The notes beneath the pieces were generated by a model that made no database searches, was not told the origin of the DNA, and saw nothing but the letters and a program-made list of their open reading frames with translations. DNA of 64,000 nucleotides. Origin: Mycoplasma haemocanis str. Illinois. Lineage in GTDB: Bacteria; Bacillota_I; Bacilli_A; Mycoplasmatales; Mycoplasmoidaceae. Positions 11,196 through 21,433 of the stretch are shown here, in pieces. Made by a program: the position numbers and the translations under genes. The stretch spans positions 744,001 through 808,000 of the forward strand of contig NC_016638.1 of the NCBI RefSeq assembly GCF_000238995.1, given 5' to 3'. Position 1 is the first letter of the stretch. The number at the start of each line of letters is the position of its first letter.

Positions 11196-11885
11196 CTAAG
11201 CCGCAACACTAGATTTCTCTTTGGTGCAGTACTTAACAAGATTTTTATAAACAGGATCTTCCTTATTTAGAATCAAAGCTTTAGATTCAGCATCACACCT
11301 CGAAATAAAATCATCGGGAGCATCTTGTCCGTCAGAGTTCTTCTTACTATCCCACTCCTTAATCCCCCAAGGATTACTATTAGTGTTCTTATAGGTATTG
11401 CGATAAGCATCTCAAGCCGCTTTTCAAGTACCATCAGATTTGTTGGTTGAGCTGGTTAATAGCTCCTTGTTATCTGAAGATAAGAAAGAAGAGGCTGTTA
11501 CTCTATTATCTTTTGTACATCATTTCGCCACCTCTAAATAAAGAGCCTCTTTATTATCCTTTACCTTTCTCTTAGAATGAGAATCACATCTGTTTAAGAA
11601 ATCATCAGGAGCATTTTGACTAGCCTTTGACTTTAAAGAAGATCAATTTGCAATTCCTCAAGGATCTTTTTCAAGAGACTGATTATCAGTTCTATACTTC
11701 TCCCAAGATTTCTTCCAATTATCATCTGATCCACTTTTGGAAGTTAAAAGTTCCAGGATTGGATCTTCTTTTATTAACTCATAAATATACTTCTCCTTAG
11801 AATCACGTTTCAATAAGTACATACCACCAACACCAGCAGTAACTGATACAGCCATACCTCCAAACATTAACTTAGAAGAAACCAT
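11196..11885 (-). CDS. Fused two-module WC protein
   Basis: 229 residues. The anchor contains GGMAVSVTAGVGGMYLLKRD, followed by KYIYELIKEDPILELL. The first module ends KWCTKDNRVTASSFLSSD and runs straight into a second, anchorless module ending KYCTKEKSSVAA. It is collinear with 9210-9890. The junction resembles an old stop and start region overwritten by in-frame sequence. Member of the leftward array. Confidence 0.76.
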
Positions 11886-11888
11886 GAC

Positions 11889-12314
11889 CTATCCAGTCTT
11901 TGACTTAGTGCAATATTTAAGAACTTGTCCATACTTTTCATCATCAATTCCCTCCACTTCTTGATTAGATAATTCTTCACACTTATTCCGGAATGACTCT
12001 GGAGCATTCTCATCGTTAATAGAGCCAGAAGAGTAATTTCCGGAAAAGGAATCTAAAACTCAGGGATCCTTGCCCTTTTGAAGAGTCTTATTGGCTTCCC
12101 TATAAGATTTTCAAGCATCCTTTCACTCCTTAACTGACGCTTCAGTAGACTTATTCAGTAAAACCTTATCTGGTAATTCAGAAATTAAAGATGCAATCTT
12201 CTTAAACTTCTTGGTTTCTTTTTGAGTACTAAATAACTTAAATCCCAAATAAGATCCTCCACCAATAGACGAAGCTACCACTAAGCCAACAGCTAATTTC
12301 ATAGATAAGGTCAT
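11889..12314 (-). CDS. Anchored single-module WC protein
   Basis: 141 residues. The anchor LAVGLVVASSIGGGSYLGF is followed by KKFKKIASLISELPDKVLLNKS and a module with W-x3-W-x2-Y and a C-x22-C pair enclosing EVEGIDDEKYGQVLKY, ending YCTKSKTG. The module is close to the first module of the fused gene at 7397-8113 (both read REANK after W-x3-W-x2-Y and an FSGNY or FKGNY block). Function unknown. Confidence 0.75.
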
Positions 12315-12317
12315 GAA

Positions 12318-12953
12318 TTAACTTTGCTGATCAATACAAACCCCTTTAACGCTTTTAAATTCCTCATCTTCCTCAGATAGAAAGGGCTTATCATAATACT
12401 TTTCACAAAGCGTCTTAAGCTTCTGGGCATCATTAAGACTCCCTTCTGTAGCTTTAAGGGTTGCAAATTCAGAAGATAACTTACCAGAATAATCTTTAAA
12501 TTTGGACAAAGCTCCAGTTCACTTACTGTCGGTATGGTTCACGTTTGTAGCAATGATGGAAGGAATCTTTTCTGATATTGAAAAGACACAATAAGTCCTC
12601 AGATTAGAAAATTTCAATTCCTTTTCATCTATAAACTTTTCATCGATATTATCTCTGCATCATGCCTGAATATCAGTTCAAGTGACTGTCGGATTTTGCT
12701 TCTTCTTCAAAGACTTAAGATCCTCCACTAAAGAAGAATCATCAACTGCTTTCAAAGAATTCAGCCTTTTCTCTCAATTAGATTGATGGTCGGACCCCGA
12801 AAGATTTAACAGGGCATGATTTAACTTGATCCTATAAGAAACCTCCGAATTAACACGACCTTCCCTAGAATAAGAATAAACGACATACCCTCCTAACCCA
12901 GCAGCACCCATAGAAGCTCCAGAAAATCCTGCTATCTTAAGTGACAACGCCAT
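12318..12953 (-). CDS. Anchored two-module WC protein, type FSGASMGAAG
   Basis: 211 residues. The anchor is GFSGASMGAAGLGGYVVY. Module one spans WCRDN to RTYC (C-x22-C), followed by VFSISEKI, a sequence like the AYSIKEKL after the first pair in the 45901 gene. Module two's cysteines (KTLC to KGVC) are also C-x22-C, but the last Cys is preceded by Val instead of Trp. The link to the families around 43826-52055 suggests exchange between arrays. Second gene of the leftward operon. Confidence 0.73.
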
Positions 12954-12955
12954 GA

Positions 12956-13357
12956 TTATTGAGTTGCTTTAGTACATCATTTAAAGACCTCTAGATATCC
13001 TGCATCTTCCCTTCCTGTAAATTTCATCTCAACCCTTTTAACACACTCTTCCTTAAGTTTTGTCGCATGGGTGTGGCTTAGATTACTTTGTGACTTTATA
13101 GTTGATCAATCACTTAAACCCCAAGCATCACGTTCTTTACCGGTATTATCAGTCTTATATGCTGTCACCGCAGCCTTTCAACCCTCATTATCCTCGGTAG
13201 TGGTAGAGATAATAGCTCTCTTAGATTCTTCCTTAAATATCTCCCTAAAAGATCTCTCCCTTGCCGACTTAGGAACAGATAGAAAATAAATCCCCACACC
13301 CCCGGAAGCTACCGCTACTGAAGTGGTTGATGTCAATAATATTACTTTAGAAGTCAT
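12956..13357 (-). CDS. Anchored single-module WC protein, first gene of the leftward array
   Basis: 133 residues, ATG start. The anchor is LTSTTSVAVASGGVGIYFLS. One module has W-x3-V-x2-Y, DAWGLSDW and a Cys pair ending KWCTKATQ. It is the promoter-proximal gene of the 19-gene run. The 77 bases separating it from the rightward gene at 13435 must hold divergent promoters for both. A plus-strand open frame inside it (13071-13289) is only a shadow. Confidence 0.74.
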
Positions 13358-13434
13358 AATTTTGGAATCCTACAAAGTAAATCTATCACAGAAAACAAAT
13401 TCTTTAAATGTCTAACTAACTTAAGAGTTTTAAT

Positions 13435-14049
13435 ATGGCAATTTCAATTAAATACGCCGCTATAGCTACCATTGTGGGAATGAGTGGAATAGCAGGGGCT
13501 GTACATGCAGCTCGCAAATATTACGATTGAGAAATCATAAGTGATCGTCTATCTAAGATAGGAAGACCATTATTAAAGATACATGAGTTTGAAAAATGAA
13601 AGAAGATTGGAGATAGATATAAGCTTCAAACCAATAACGATTTAATTGAAGGGATAGATAGAAACGCAAGTATAGAGAAGATAAAAGAGTGATGCGCTAT
13701 GAATTCCATAGAGAAGCCGGATGATACGGAGCTATATAGAAAAGTAGCTACTTGATGTACAGAGCCTCTATCTATTTCCGAATTTATAAATAAGGAAAAG
13801 AAATTACGAATGATGCAAACCGAGGGGGCGACAGATAAGCATTACTGAGATTCCAAAGTAGAGTCTTACAAGAATGCTGATAGTGAGAAATTAATAAATA
13901 AAGAAAACAAACCAATAACGTCCAGCTCTATTACCGATTCTGAACTTAAGAACTGATGCAAAGATAATGCGGAAAAAGACTACAAGTATGAATTAGATCC
14001 TCACTACCTTAAATTCATAGAATGATGCACTATTCAGATTAAGAAGTAA
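13435..14049 (+). CDS. Anchored two-module WC protein, type GRPLL
   Basis: 204 residues with eight UGA Trp codons. The anchor IATIVGMSGIAGAVHAA is followed by SDRLSKIGRPLLKI. Module one ends TWCTEPLSISEF; module two (YKYELDPHYLKFIEWC) is C-x22-C. The clear paralog is 39694-40353, with GRPML, a WCTRPIS junction and a YKHELDPKFI ending. The two are 25 kb apart and in opposite orientation. It is transcribed away from the big leftward array, with the Ser-rich gene next. Confidence 0.75.
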
Positions 14050-14064
14050 ATTTTGGAGCTAAGT

Positions 14065-14664
14065 ATGCCCAACTTCAAATTTGTTAAAGTTGGAGGTCCA
14101 ATTTTTACTGGTATCGGGGGAGTATTTGCCACTTCATCTCTGATTTCTAAAAGCGCAGAAGAAAAACAAGAAGAAAAATTAAAAACCAAAGCTCTTAAGG
14201 ATGAAGATCCTCTAATTAAGGATTGAAAAGATCGTAACGAAAGTGAACAGGGATCTGAATCAGACGGTTCTCAATCGTCTTCAGATGGAGACCAATCAGA
14301 TTCCTCAGAATCGAATAGTAATGGGTCAGAAGGAACAGAGTCTTCATCGGGTCAATCTAGTGATTCTCCTGATGCAAGTAAAAGTGAAGAAGGGTCACCT
14401 CAATCTTCTGAAGGAGGCACAGAAGACGAAGGTGATGCGAAAGAGGGCGGGGAAGATGAAGATCCTTCAGATAGTTCTTCAGGAAAAGAATCTTCTGGGT
14501 CGGGAGTTACTACAGAGGGAACTAGTGATGCGTCACACGATCATGCATTAGGTACACGTTTTGGAACTAGGGATGCCGGGATGACTAAACAGGAATTAGA
14601 AAGAACTACACAAACAAGGAATGAACTTCAAGATTGATTAGATAAGCTAAAAGGAATGCAATAA
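14065..14664 (+). CDS. Anchored Ser/Asp/Glu-rich low-complexity protein
   Basis: 199 residues. The hydrophobic N-terminus (KVGGPIFTGIGGVFATSSLI) is followed by a Lys/Glu segment and a low-complexity stretch of roughly 100 residues, about 56-155, made almost entirely of Ser, Gly, Asp, Glu and Gln. A more ordinary C-terminal segment ends QDWLDKLKGMQ. It has no cysteine and no WC module, unlike almost all neighbours. The likely state is a membrane-tethered, disordered, strongly acidic stalk. It starts 15 bases after the previous gene, so it is co-transcribed. Function unknown. Confidence 0.75.
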
Positions 14665-14719
14665 TTTTCTCTTATTATCCGGAGTTGGTTTCTTGAACTG
14701 TCAGAAATTTAAATAAATA

Positions 14720-14742
14720 GTTCCTTAAGCACCTTAAAGAAC
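14720..14742. repeat. Hairpin-forming inverted repeat downstream of the Ser-rich gene
   Basis: Arms 14720-14729 and 14733-14742 pair over nine of ten positions around a 3-base loop. There is no T-tract after it, so it is only a weak terminator candidate. The remaining 14665-14955 interval is very AT-rich, with no gene, and should contain the promoter for 14956. Confidence 0.3.
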
Positions 14743-14955
14743 AATCCAGAGTTCTGTGTGCCTGAAAATACAAGCTAGAGTTGATAGAATTTAAATTTGA
14801 CCGTATTTAATTTTTAATCTATTCAAGCGACATACAAAAGTGGGTTTTTTAAAAAAATTGATGTGTTTTTTTGCGATTATAGGCGTTTATCAGACTTACA
14901 CTTGATGTAATTTAGCTTGAACTAAAGTTATTGGTAGTGGTAAGAAAAAGAAATA

Positions 14956-15303
14956 ATGTATCTTAAGTATAAGAACAAACACTACTCTTACGACGTAACA
15001 ATAAAAAGCATATACGCTTTACAAAGAGAAAGATTCAGAACTTGAAAGATAGTTGGAGTTGATAATAAAAACGGACAGATTAGAACGTTTGAAATAAAGG
15101 AAGAGAACTTTAAATATACATGAGGTTGAAGATTTAATCCGGAAGCTATAAAAAAGGGGAGATGTTATATCTTTAGATATTTATCAATTAAATTTAGAAA
15201 CCCTACAGCCAACGAAGATTCTTACTTAGGTGAAAATGAATTCACCTTTTTCCTGGGATATAAGGACTCAAAAAGCGCGCCCTTTATCGTACCACAAATC
15301 TAG
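14956..15303 (+). CDS. Hypothetical soluble protein, 115 residues
   Basis: 115 residues, ATG start, TAG stop. It has no signal anchor, membrane segment or cysteine pair, so it is not a member of the surface families. It is rich in aromatic and basic residues (YLKYKNKHYSYDV, KYTWGWRFNPEAI), with a probable beta-rich composition. It converges on the helicase gene, whose stop is 15 bases beyond. No family recognised. The start is preceded by an A/G-rich run that could serve as ribosome site. Confidence 0.6.
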
Positions 15304-15317
15304 ATTCATTCCTTTTT

Positions 15318-17236
15318 CTAGGAAAAGAACTTCCTAGTCACAAACCTAGCATCCACAAAGGGAAGTCCTTTTATATCCGTTACAAACTCGGATTCTCTAT
15401 TAGAGACTACTGTACCCTTAGAAGAATAAGGAGACTTAGTTATATATAACCTCTTCTTAGCTCTTGTAAAAGCAACATAAGCCAATCTTCTTTCCTCGCT
15501 CTTATCCGCGGCAGTAATACTCCTATAACTAGGGAATACATCAGAAACCATCTTAACTACAAAAACATATTTAAATTCCAATCCCTTTACTTGATGAACT
15601 GTACTTAAAAGAATGTAATCATCGGTTTTTGGAACTACATCCTTAGTTTTAAGAGGTATCTCTTTTACTACTTCCCAATTATCGGCTCCTTTATCAGACT
15701 TTAAGATCTCGGCAAACTTGATAATATTCTCAATTCTTCCTAATTCCTTCTTATCCATTAAATACTTCTTGTAACCTGACTTATCTATGATGAACATTAT
15801 CAAATCATAGATTCCCAAGTCTTTCTTAGAACGTAGTTCCTCGATTAAAACTCCCAATTCTTTAAAAGCTGTCTTGGCCCTGGTAGTTAACTCCGGACAT
15901 TCATCTATGTGAAACAAAGCTTCTAAAACTGTATAGTTGCTGGTTGCTTTAAAAGTCTCAAACATTCTCACTGCAACCTCTCCAATTCCCTTAGGGGGCA
16001 AAGCTCTTATCTTATATAGGGCATCTGTAGCATCATCATTAAAGACTAAATGAAGATAAGCAGCAACAGCTCTTATCTCTTCTCTGGAATAAAACTCAAC
16101 TGAATTAGTAATAGAATATTCTCACTTCTTTTCCTTTATCTTCATCTCAAAGGGAACTGCTAAGAAGTTATTCCTATATAGAATTGCAAAGTCCCTCAAA
16201 GATGCTCCTTCTCGCTTGATTAAATACTGCACTTCATCCAACACATAATTAACTTCATCTCATTCATTAATAAACTCCCTATATACAACCTTTTCACCCT
16301 CTTCATTACCAGTAAAAAGAACTTTGGATAACTCTCCCGAGTTCTTGTTTATAAGAACGTTAGATACATTCAAAATGTTCTTGGTAGACCTATAATTCTC
16401 CTCTAATTTAACTAACTGAGTATCTTCAAATGTATCTAGAAATTCCCTACAAATACCTGCCTTAGCCCCCCTAAAGCCATAAATTGACTGATCCGGATCT
16501 CCCACACAAAAGAGATTTTGATGTTCTCCCAATATCTTTTTGATTATCTCAAATTGAATATCATTAGTATCTTGAAACTCATCTATCAAAATAGCTTTAA
16601 AGTATTGATTTCAATACCTTCTAGATTCCTCTATATTAAGTAAGTTATTAGCAAGTATCTCTAGGTCGTCGTAATCTAAGACATTTATTTCTCTTAAATT
16701 CTTCGCATAGGAGTTGTATATATCAGCCAAATCCTCAAAAGAAAGTTCATACTTTCTGGAGAAATGAAGAGCTACTTCATTTCTCTCTAAAGGTTGTTCA
16801 TAAGGATTTCTGTGCTTCAAAATGCTCACTATATTAGCCATAGTTCTAGGAGTAATCCCCTCTGAATCTATGGATTTCTCCTTGAGAATCATTCTAAATA
16901 TAGCTCTTTGATCATTCTCATCTATGACTCTGAAATCCTTATCTCTCCCTAATTTCTCTATATCCTTTCTAAGTACTCAATAAAAAAAGCATGGAAAGTA
17001 TAGATCCTAGGGAAGGACTCCACAGGAGATCTCTTTCTAATCCTGTGGCTTATCTCATCCCTAGACTTATTAGTAAAAGTAATAGCTAGTATTCTGGAAG
17101 GCTCTATGCCTTCATCTATATATCGAAGAATTCTTTCAATTAGTACCGTAGTCTTACCGGTCCCGGCACCTGCTATTACTAATGTTGGTTTAAAAGGGGC
17201 CTCTACAGCCTCACGCTGGCCCTTATTAAGAGGCAC
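15318..17236 (-). pseudogene. uvrD: UvrD/PcrA-type superfamily 1 DNA helicase, frameshifted
   Basis: About 640 codons starting at GTG 17236 (TAG lies just upstream in frame). Motifs in order: Walker A GAGTGKT at residues 23-29, AITFTNKSRDEI, LIDEFQDTND, CVGDPDQSIYGFRGA, ENYRSTKNI, TVHQVKGLEF and YVAFTRAKKRLYIT, i.e. the complete UvrD/PcrA/Rep set. The frame changes after YTFHAFF. An A7 run on the plus strand (16982-16988) has one base too few to join YTFHAFF to YWVLRKDIEKL in the second frame. Everything else is intact, so this may be recent inactivation, slippage-controlled expression or a sequencing error. Family role: 3'-5' unwinding in repair and replication. Confidence 0.85.
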
Positions 17237-17276
17237 TTTCTAATCTTGAATATATATCTAACATGAATCTCCTCCG

Positions 17277-17339
17277 TTACTCTAGGTTAATATCTGGTTC
17301 TTTCTTTATTTCCACAACTAATTTATTATCCAAAGCTTC
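17277..17339 (-). pseudogene. Relic of the C-terminus of the RDD-like membrane protein
   Basis: A 20-residue tail reading NKLVVEIKKEPDINLE and then stop, closely matching AKLVMETQKKPDINLE near the C-terminus of the membrane protein at 27091-27924. Upstream in frame there is a stop, so only a scrap of the gene remains. The rest of the 17237-17532 gap shows nothing assignable beyond the promoter region expected for the array starting at 17533. Confidence 0.5.
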
Positions 17340-17532
17340 TTAGAGTATTCCTCTAACTTGTAATCCTACTATCAATAATAAATAGAGTAAAAGTAAGCAT
17401 ATAGAATTCTAGAATTGACAGTCTCCCCATATTAACTACTAACCTTATCTGAATTTAAAGTAACCATAAAAAAGGAGAAAAGTATCTAATCTTATTTTCT
17501 AGATATGCATTTCTGGTAATGGACAGAACTTT

Positions 17533-18159
17533 ATGAATACTTTATTTATTAAACCTCTTGTTTTAGTTGGAGGCACGTCCCTTGCAGTTGGGGGTGGATT
17601 GTTAGCTTGAAACAAAGGTTTCTTTTCCAATTCCAAGACAATAAAGGATAGGCTAATTTCAGAGAAATATCAAATTCTAAATGCTAACAGTAATCAATGA
17701 TCCACAATACTCTCCAAATACAATGATAGTAAGAATACAAATTGAAAGTTTGAGGAACAAATTAGGAACGAAGAAGAATTAAAAAACGCTTGTAAAAAGG
17801 CATTAGAAAAAGGGGAAGAGAATTCCAGTCTCTACAAGAATGTTTCGAAATGATGTGTAGTGCCACGGAAGGCTGAAGAGTTCGTAAGTGGATTATTGAG
17901 TGTTGAAGATGGGAAAGATTCAGAAGCTTGGGGAAAAATTCTTACCGAATACAAGAAGACCAAAGTTACAGGAAATAGTAGTCCAGCTAAATATGCACTT
18001 AGTGATGTTTCTATAACAGATCCAAGTAGTGATAGTGATGCTGCAAATAAGAAGGCATTACAGAAAGGTTGTAAAGATCGTAAGAACAAATTTACTTACG
18101 AACTAGATTTTGATAGCTCCATTCAAGAGATGAAGGAATGATGCTTAAATAGGCAATAA
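17533..18159 (+). CDS. Anchored two-module WC protein, type P
   Basis: 208 residues. The N-terminus MNTLFIKPLVLVGGTSLAVG forms the anchor. KDRLISEKYQIL leads into module one, ending KWCVVPRKAEEFV; module two ends EWCLNRQ. The junction KWCVVP is shared by types P, R and T of this array. The sibling is 18782-19441. It is the first gene of a 12-gene rightward run with short spacers, so its promoter lies in the 17340-17532 interval. Function unknown. Confidence 0.75.
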
Positions 18160-18162
18160 ATA

Positions 18163-18774
18163 ATGTCACTATCTTCGGGAGCTCTTAAAGGGTTATTAGC
18201 TTTTGCTGGAGTGGGTGCTGCAGGCGGTGGGTTAGCAGGAGGAATCCACCTTCTTAAATCAACTTCCACCATCCAAGATCAATTGGAATCTTTTGAACTT
18301 ATTTCTTCTCTACATCCATCAAAAACAGATGCTCAATGAAATGCAGAATTTACATTAGATTCCGAGAAAATCAAGGAGGTCATCCCTCTTGTAAATAGTG
18401 GTCAAGAATTAAAAAAATGATGTTCTGAATCTTTGAAAAAGAAGTCCAAGGGAAATGATGATTTAATCGCCAAAGTTAAGAGATGATGTGTTGTTGGCAC
18501 TATAGAAGAACGACTTTCTAGAAAGAAAAATAAAACCTTCATTTTGGATACCGAAGATTCTGAATGGGAGAAAATATACAATAGCAATACTACGGGGTCT
18601 GATAGGAAAGCGATAGGATTGGATGAAAATAAGAATGATAGTTCGAAAAAAGACTCAGACAAGCAGGCTATAAGGTCTTTTTGTACTAAAGAAAAGGGAA
18701 ATAAATTCTTAGCAGAAACAAAAACCACTTCTGCTGACATGGTGGAGAAGTGATGTATGAAGACTTCTTCTTAA
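18163..18774 (+). CDS. Anchored two-module WC protein, type Q
   Basis: 203 residues. The anchor is LAFAGVGAAGGGLAGGIHLL. Module one ends RWCVVGTIEERLSRKKNK; module two ends EKWCMKTSS. The VVGTIEERLSRK junction identifies type Q and recurs in 20785-21414 as TVGTIEDRISRK. It starts 3 bases after the previous stop. Several Trp residues of the Cys pairs are encoded by TGA. Confidence 0.75.
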
Positions 18775-18781
18775 TTAATAA

Positions 18782-19441
18782 GTGGCAATTACTCTAACTA
18801 AAGGACTAATAGGGTTAGGAGGTTTGGGTTCTATAGCTGGAGGGAGTGTTCTGGCTTGACAAAAAGGAGTCTTTTCTTCTTCTATTAAGAGTGTTAAGGA
18901 TAAGTTACTATCCAATGGTTATGAAATATTGGATGCAAATAGTGGTCATTGAACAGAGATTTTTAAAACCTACAAAGATGCCAAAAATACAAAATGAAAA
19001 TTTGAAAGAGATGAAATCACAAGCTCTTCTCAAGATTCTGAAATCCAAAAACTAAAGGATAAGTGTCAGGAAGCTCTTTCTTTGCGCTCATATGACGATC
19101 AGAATTATTACAACGCTGTAAAGTGATGTGTGGTTCCTAAAAAAGTAGAGAGTTTTATAGATAAAAAATCCCTATTAAATACAGCGGAAAACAATCAAGA
19201 TACTCAAAAGTGGCAACAAGTACTAACCAAATATAAAACTAGCAAGAAAGGGGGAGCGGGAAAATATGCAATGGATGGGGTGGAATTGGAGGATGATGCC
19301 GGAAATACGAAGGATGAATCCAACAGAAAGAAAATCATAGAGGGGTGTAAATCCAGAAGAGAGAAATATCACTACTCGCTTGATTTTGAAAGTGTCCTAC
19401 AGGAAGTGAAGACATGGTGTACAGAAGAAGCTACAAAGTAA
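18782..19441 (+). CDS. Anchored two-module WC protein, type P
   Basis: 219 residues from a GTG start (GTG GCA ATT ACT), placed by alignment to the 17533 anchor. The anchor is GLGGLGSIAGGSVLAWQKG, followed by KDKLLSNGYEIL, module one ending KWCVVPKKVESFI and module two ending TWCTEEATK. It is type P like 17533, with the type Q gene lying between them. No ribosome site stands out. Confidence 0.74.
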
Positions 19442-19462
19442 TGGTTAAAGGGAAGTATTAGT

Positions 19463-20113
19463 ATGTCTTCGTCTTTCTTAACAAAGTCAGTTTTAGCAAC
19501 TGGAGCGGTGGGTGGAGTGACAGGGGGAGCTTATTTAGCTAAACCCCATATATTCCCGGAGAAAGAGAAAATAGAAGCTAGATTGAAGAAAGATAAATGG
19601 GAATCGCTTAACTTTGAAGGTCAGGATGAAAAATGAAAAGAAATATATAACGTGTACAAAGAAAAGGAACTAACAGATCCATCTAGATTTGACCAAAAAA
19701 TAGCCAAAGGGGAAGACGAATCTACCGGTCTTTCTAAATTAAAAAACAATTGTAGAGAGGCTTTAACGAAAGATTTCAGAGAATCTCTATATAGAACTGT
19801 AACCAAATGATGTGTAGTCCCTGTTGGTGCAGCAGATAGATTAGTAGCTTTGGGAGGTTACCAAAAAATAAATGTAAATGATAATGATACAACAACCGAC
19901 AAAGATGCATGAACATCTAAAGAGAGTTCATTCAAAACAAACTTAACATCAAATAATACTTACTTGGGAGTCTCATTACCAGACAATACCAATACCTCAG
20001 AAGATAATATAAAACTACTTAAACAAGGTTGTAAAAAACACATGGAAAAGAAGAATTATGAAATTGATTTTGAAGGGTCTATGAATAAAGTTCAAAAGTG
20101 ATGTGGTAAGTAA
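19463..20113 (+). CDS. Anchored two-module WC protein, type R
   Basis: 216 residues. The anchor is KSVLATGAVGGVTGGAYLAK. IEARLKKDKWESL leads to module one, ending KWCVVPVGAADRLVALGGYQ; module two ends KWCGK. The phrase RL(V/Q)xLGGY(Q/T)KIN after the first pair marks type R; the sibling is 21434-22090. A 6-codon ATG frame directly before it (19442) is too short to count as a gene. Confidence 0.75.
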
Positions 20114-20125
20114 GAAAGTCTAAAC

Positions 20126-20782
20126 ATGACGCTTCCGGTTAAAGTACTTTCTTTAATCTTTGGAACGGCAAGTATTGCAACAGTTGGAGTAGGGGGAGTT
20201 TACTTCAATTCCAAAGAAACCATTGGAAATAAATTAGAAAATGAAGTCCTAGGGGCGGATGATTCTTTTAAGGAGTCTTGAAAGAATCAACACGCAAAGC
20301 TTCTAAAAGAGAATGATGATTTAAAGGATTTCTCGAAATTAGAACAAATTAAAAAGAATAGTAATTCAGAAACTGCTTGAACAGAACTAAGAGATTGATG
20401 TTCTAAATCCTACTCCTTTACCTACAAGGATATATTTTCAAAGGAAGATAATGCTCGTCTAAATCTAACCAAAAAATACTGTATTCAAAGCACCAAGGAA
20501 AGATTGGAAGCTATATATACAGGAGGAACCAAGAAAGTTTTAGCCGTTACTGGAGAAGGGGACAAAAGTGAATTTGTAACCAATTACAAGAAATTGAAAG
20601 ATCACACAAAAGACAAATTGCCGGATCTTCTGAAAGAAATAGACACCGCTAAAGTGGATAGTGAAGCTGATAAGAATTGAGTTAAGGTGCAAACTTGATG
20701 CTCTGAGATTCATAAAAAGCCATTCAAAGGAGAAAGTGATACCTTTAAATTAGCATCTAAGATTTGCGTTAAAGAAAGTTAA
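20126..20782 (+). CDS. Anchored two-module WC protein, type S
   Basis: 218 residues. The anchor is SLIFGTASIATVGVGGVYF, then SKETIGNKLENEVLG. Type S has a longer first Cys pair (DWCSKSYSFTY to KKYC, about 28 residues) followed by IQSTKERLEAIY and KKVLAVTGE. The second pair ends SKICVKES with Ile-Cys rather than Trp-Cys. The sibling is 22182-22847, with the same SKETIG, SYSFTYK and CVK ending. Confidence 0.74.
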
Positions 20783-20784
20783 TC

Positions 20785-21414
20785 ATGTCATCCACAATAC
20801 TTGTCAAAACAATTGCGGGAGCAGGATTAGCTGGTGGTATGGCGGGAGGATCTTATTTGGTAAGTACATATTTATTTCCTAGGAAAGATCAATTCTCTAA
20901 CAAAACTATACAGGATCACATTAATTCCCTAAAGCTTAAATTAATCTCCTCTCTTGATAAATCTAAGGTAGCCAAACAGTGAGAAGAGGAATACAAGTTA
21001 GATGAAGCCAACATTAAATCTGCTATTCCCGAAGCCATTACTTGAGAGAAGTTTAGAGATTGGTGTGAAACATCTCTTCAATTAAAAAAATCTGAACATG
21101 AAAACTTAGTATCTAAGGTACAAAAATGATGCACAGTAGGAACCATAGAAGATCGTATTTCTAGAAAATCAGGAAAATCTTTAATTTCTGAAGAGGGATT
21201 TACCAGCGATTGGGAAAATATATATACCACCAATAATCAAGCAGCAGATCGGAAAACTTTGGGATTGGAAGAAAATCAAAATAGCGGAAAGAAACAAACA
21301 GATATAGAGACAATAAAGTCATTTTGCAGGGTAGAAAAAAGAAAAGATTTTTTGGCTGACAAGAAGGGGGATTCATTTGACAAAGTAGAGAAGTGATGTA
21401 CAAAGAGTAACTAA
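20785..21414 (+). CDS. Anchored two-module WC protein, type Q
   Basis: 209 residues. The anchor is TIAGAGLAGGMAGGSYLVST. Module one has RDWC to QKWC and then TVGTIEDRISRKSGK; module two ends EKWCTKSN. It starts two bases after the preceding stop. Second type Q copy (see 18163), now flanked by types S and R, which suggests block duplication of R-S-Q followed by partial loss. Confidence 0.75.
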
Positions 21415-21433
21415 CGAATACCTGAGTGAATTC

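Noticed and set aside
13071..13289. 72-codon plus-strand frame inside the first gene of the leftward array
   Set aside because: The opposite strand encodes a standard anchored module; this frame has neither anchor nor relatives.
2251..13357. Regular spacing of ACATCA-like words considered as a CRISPR or satellite repeat
   Set aside because: They are the reverse complement of UGA-UGY, the Trp-Cys codons at the module ends, and lie within coding frames.
14243..14551. 102-codon open frame overlapping the Ser-rich gene
   Set aside because: It is a by-product of the repetitive Ser/Asp/Glu codons of the frame at 14065-14664 and has no anchor, paralog or start signal.
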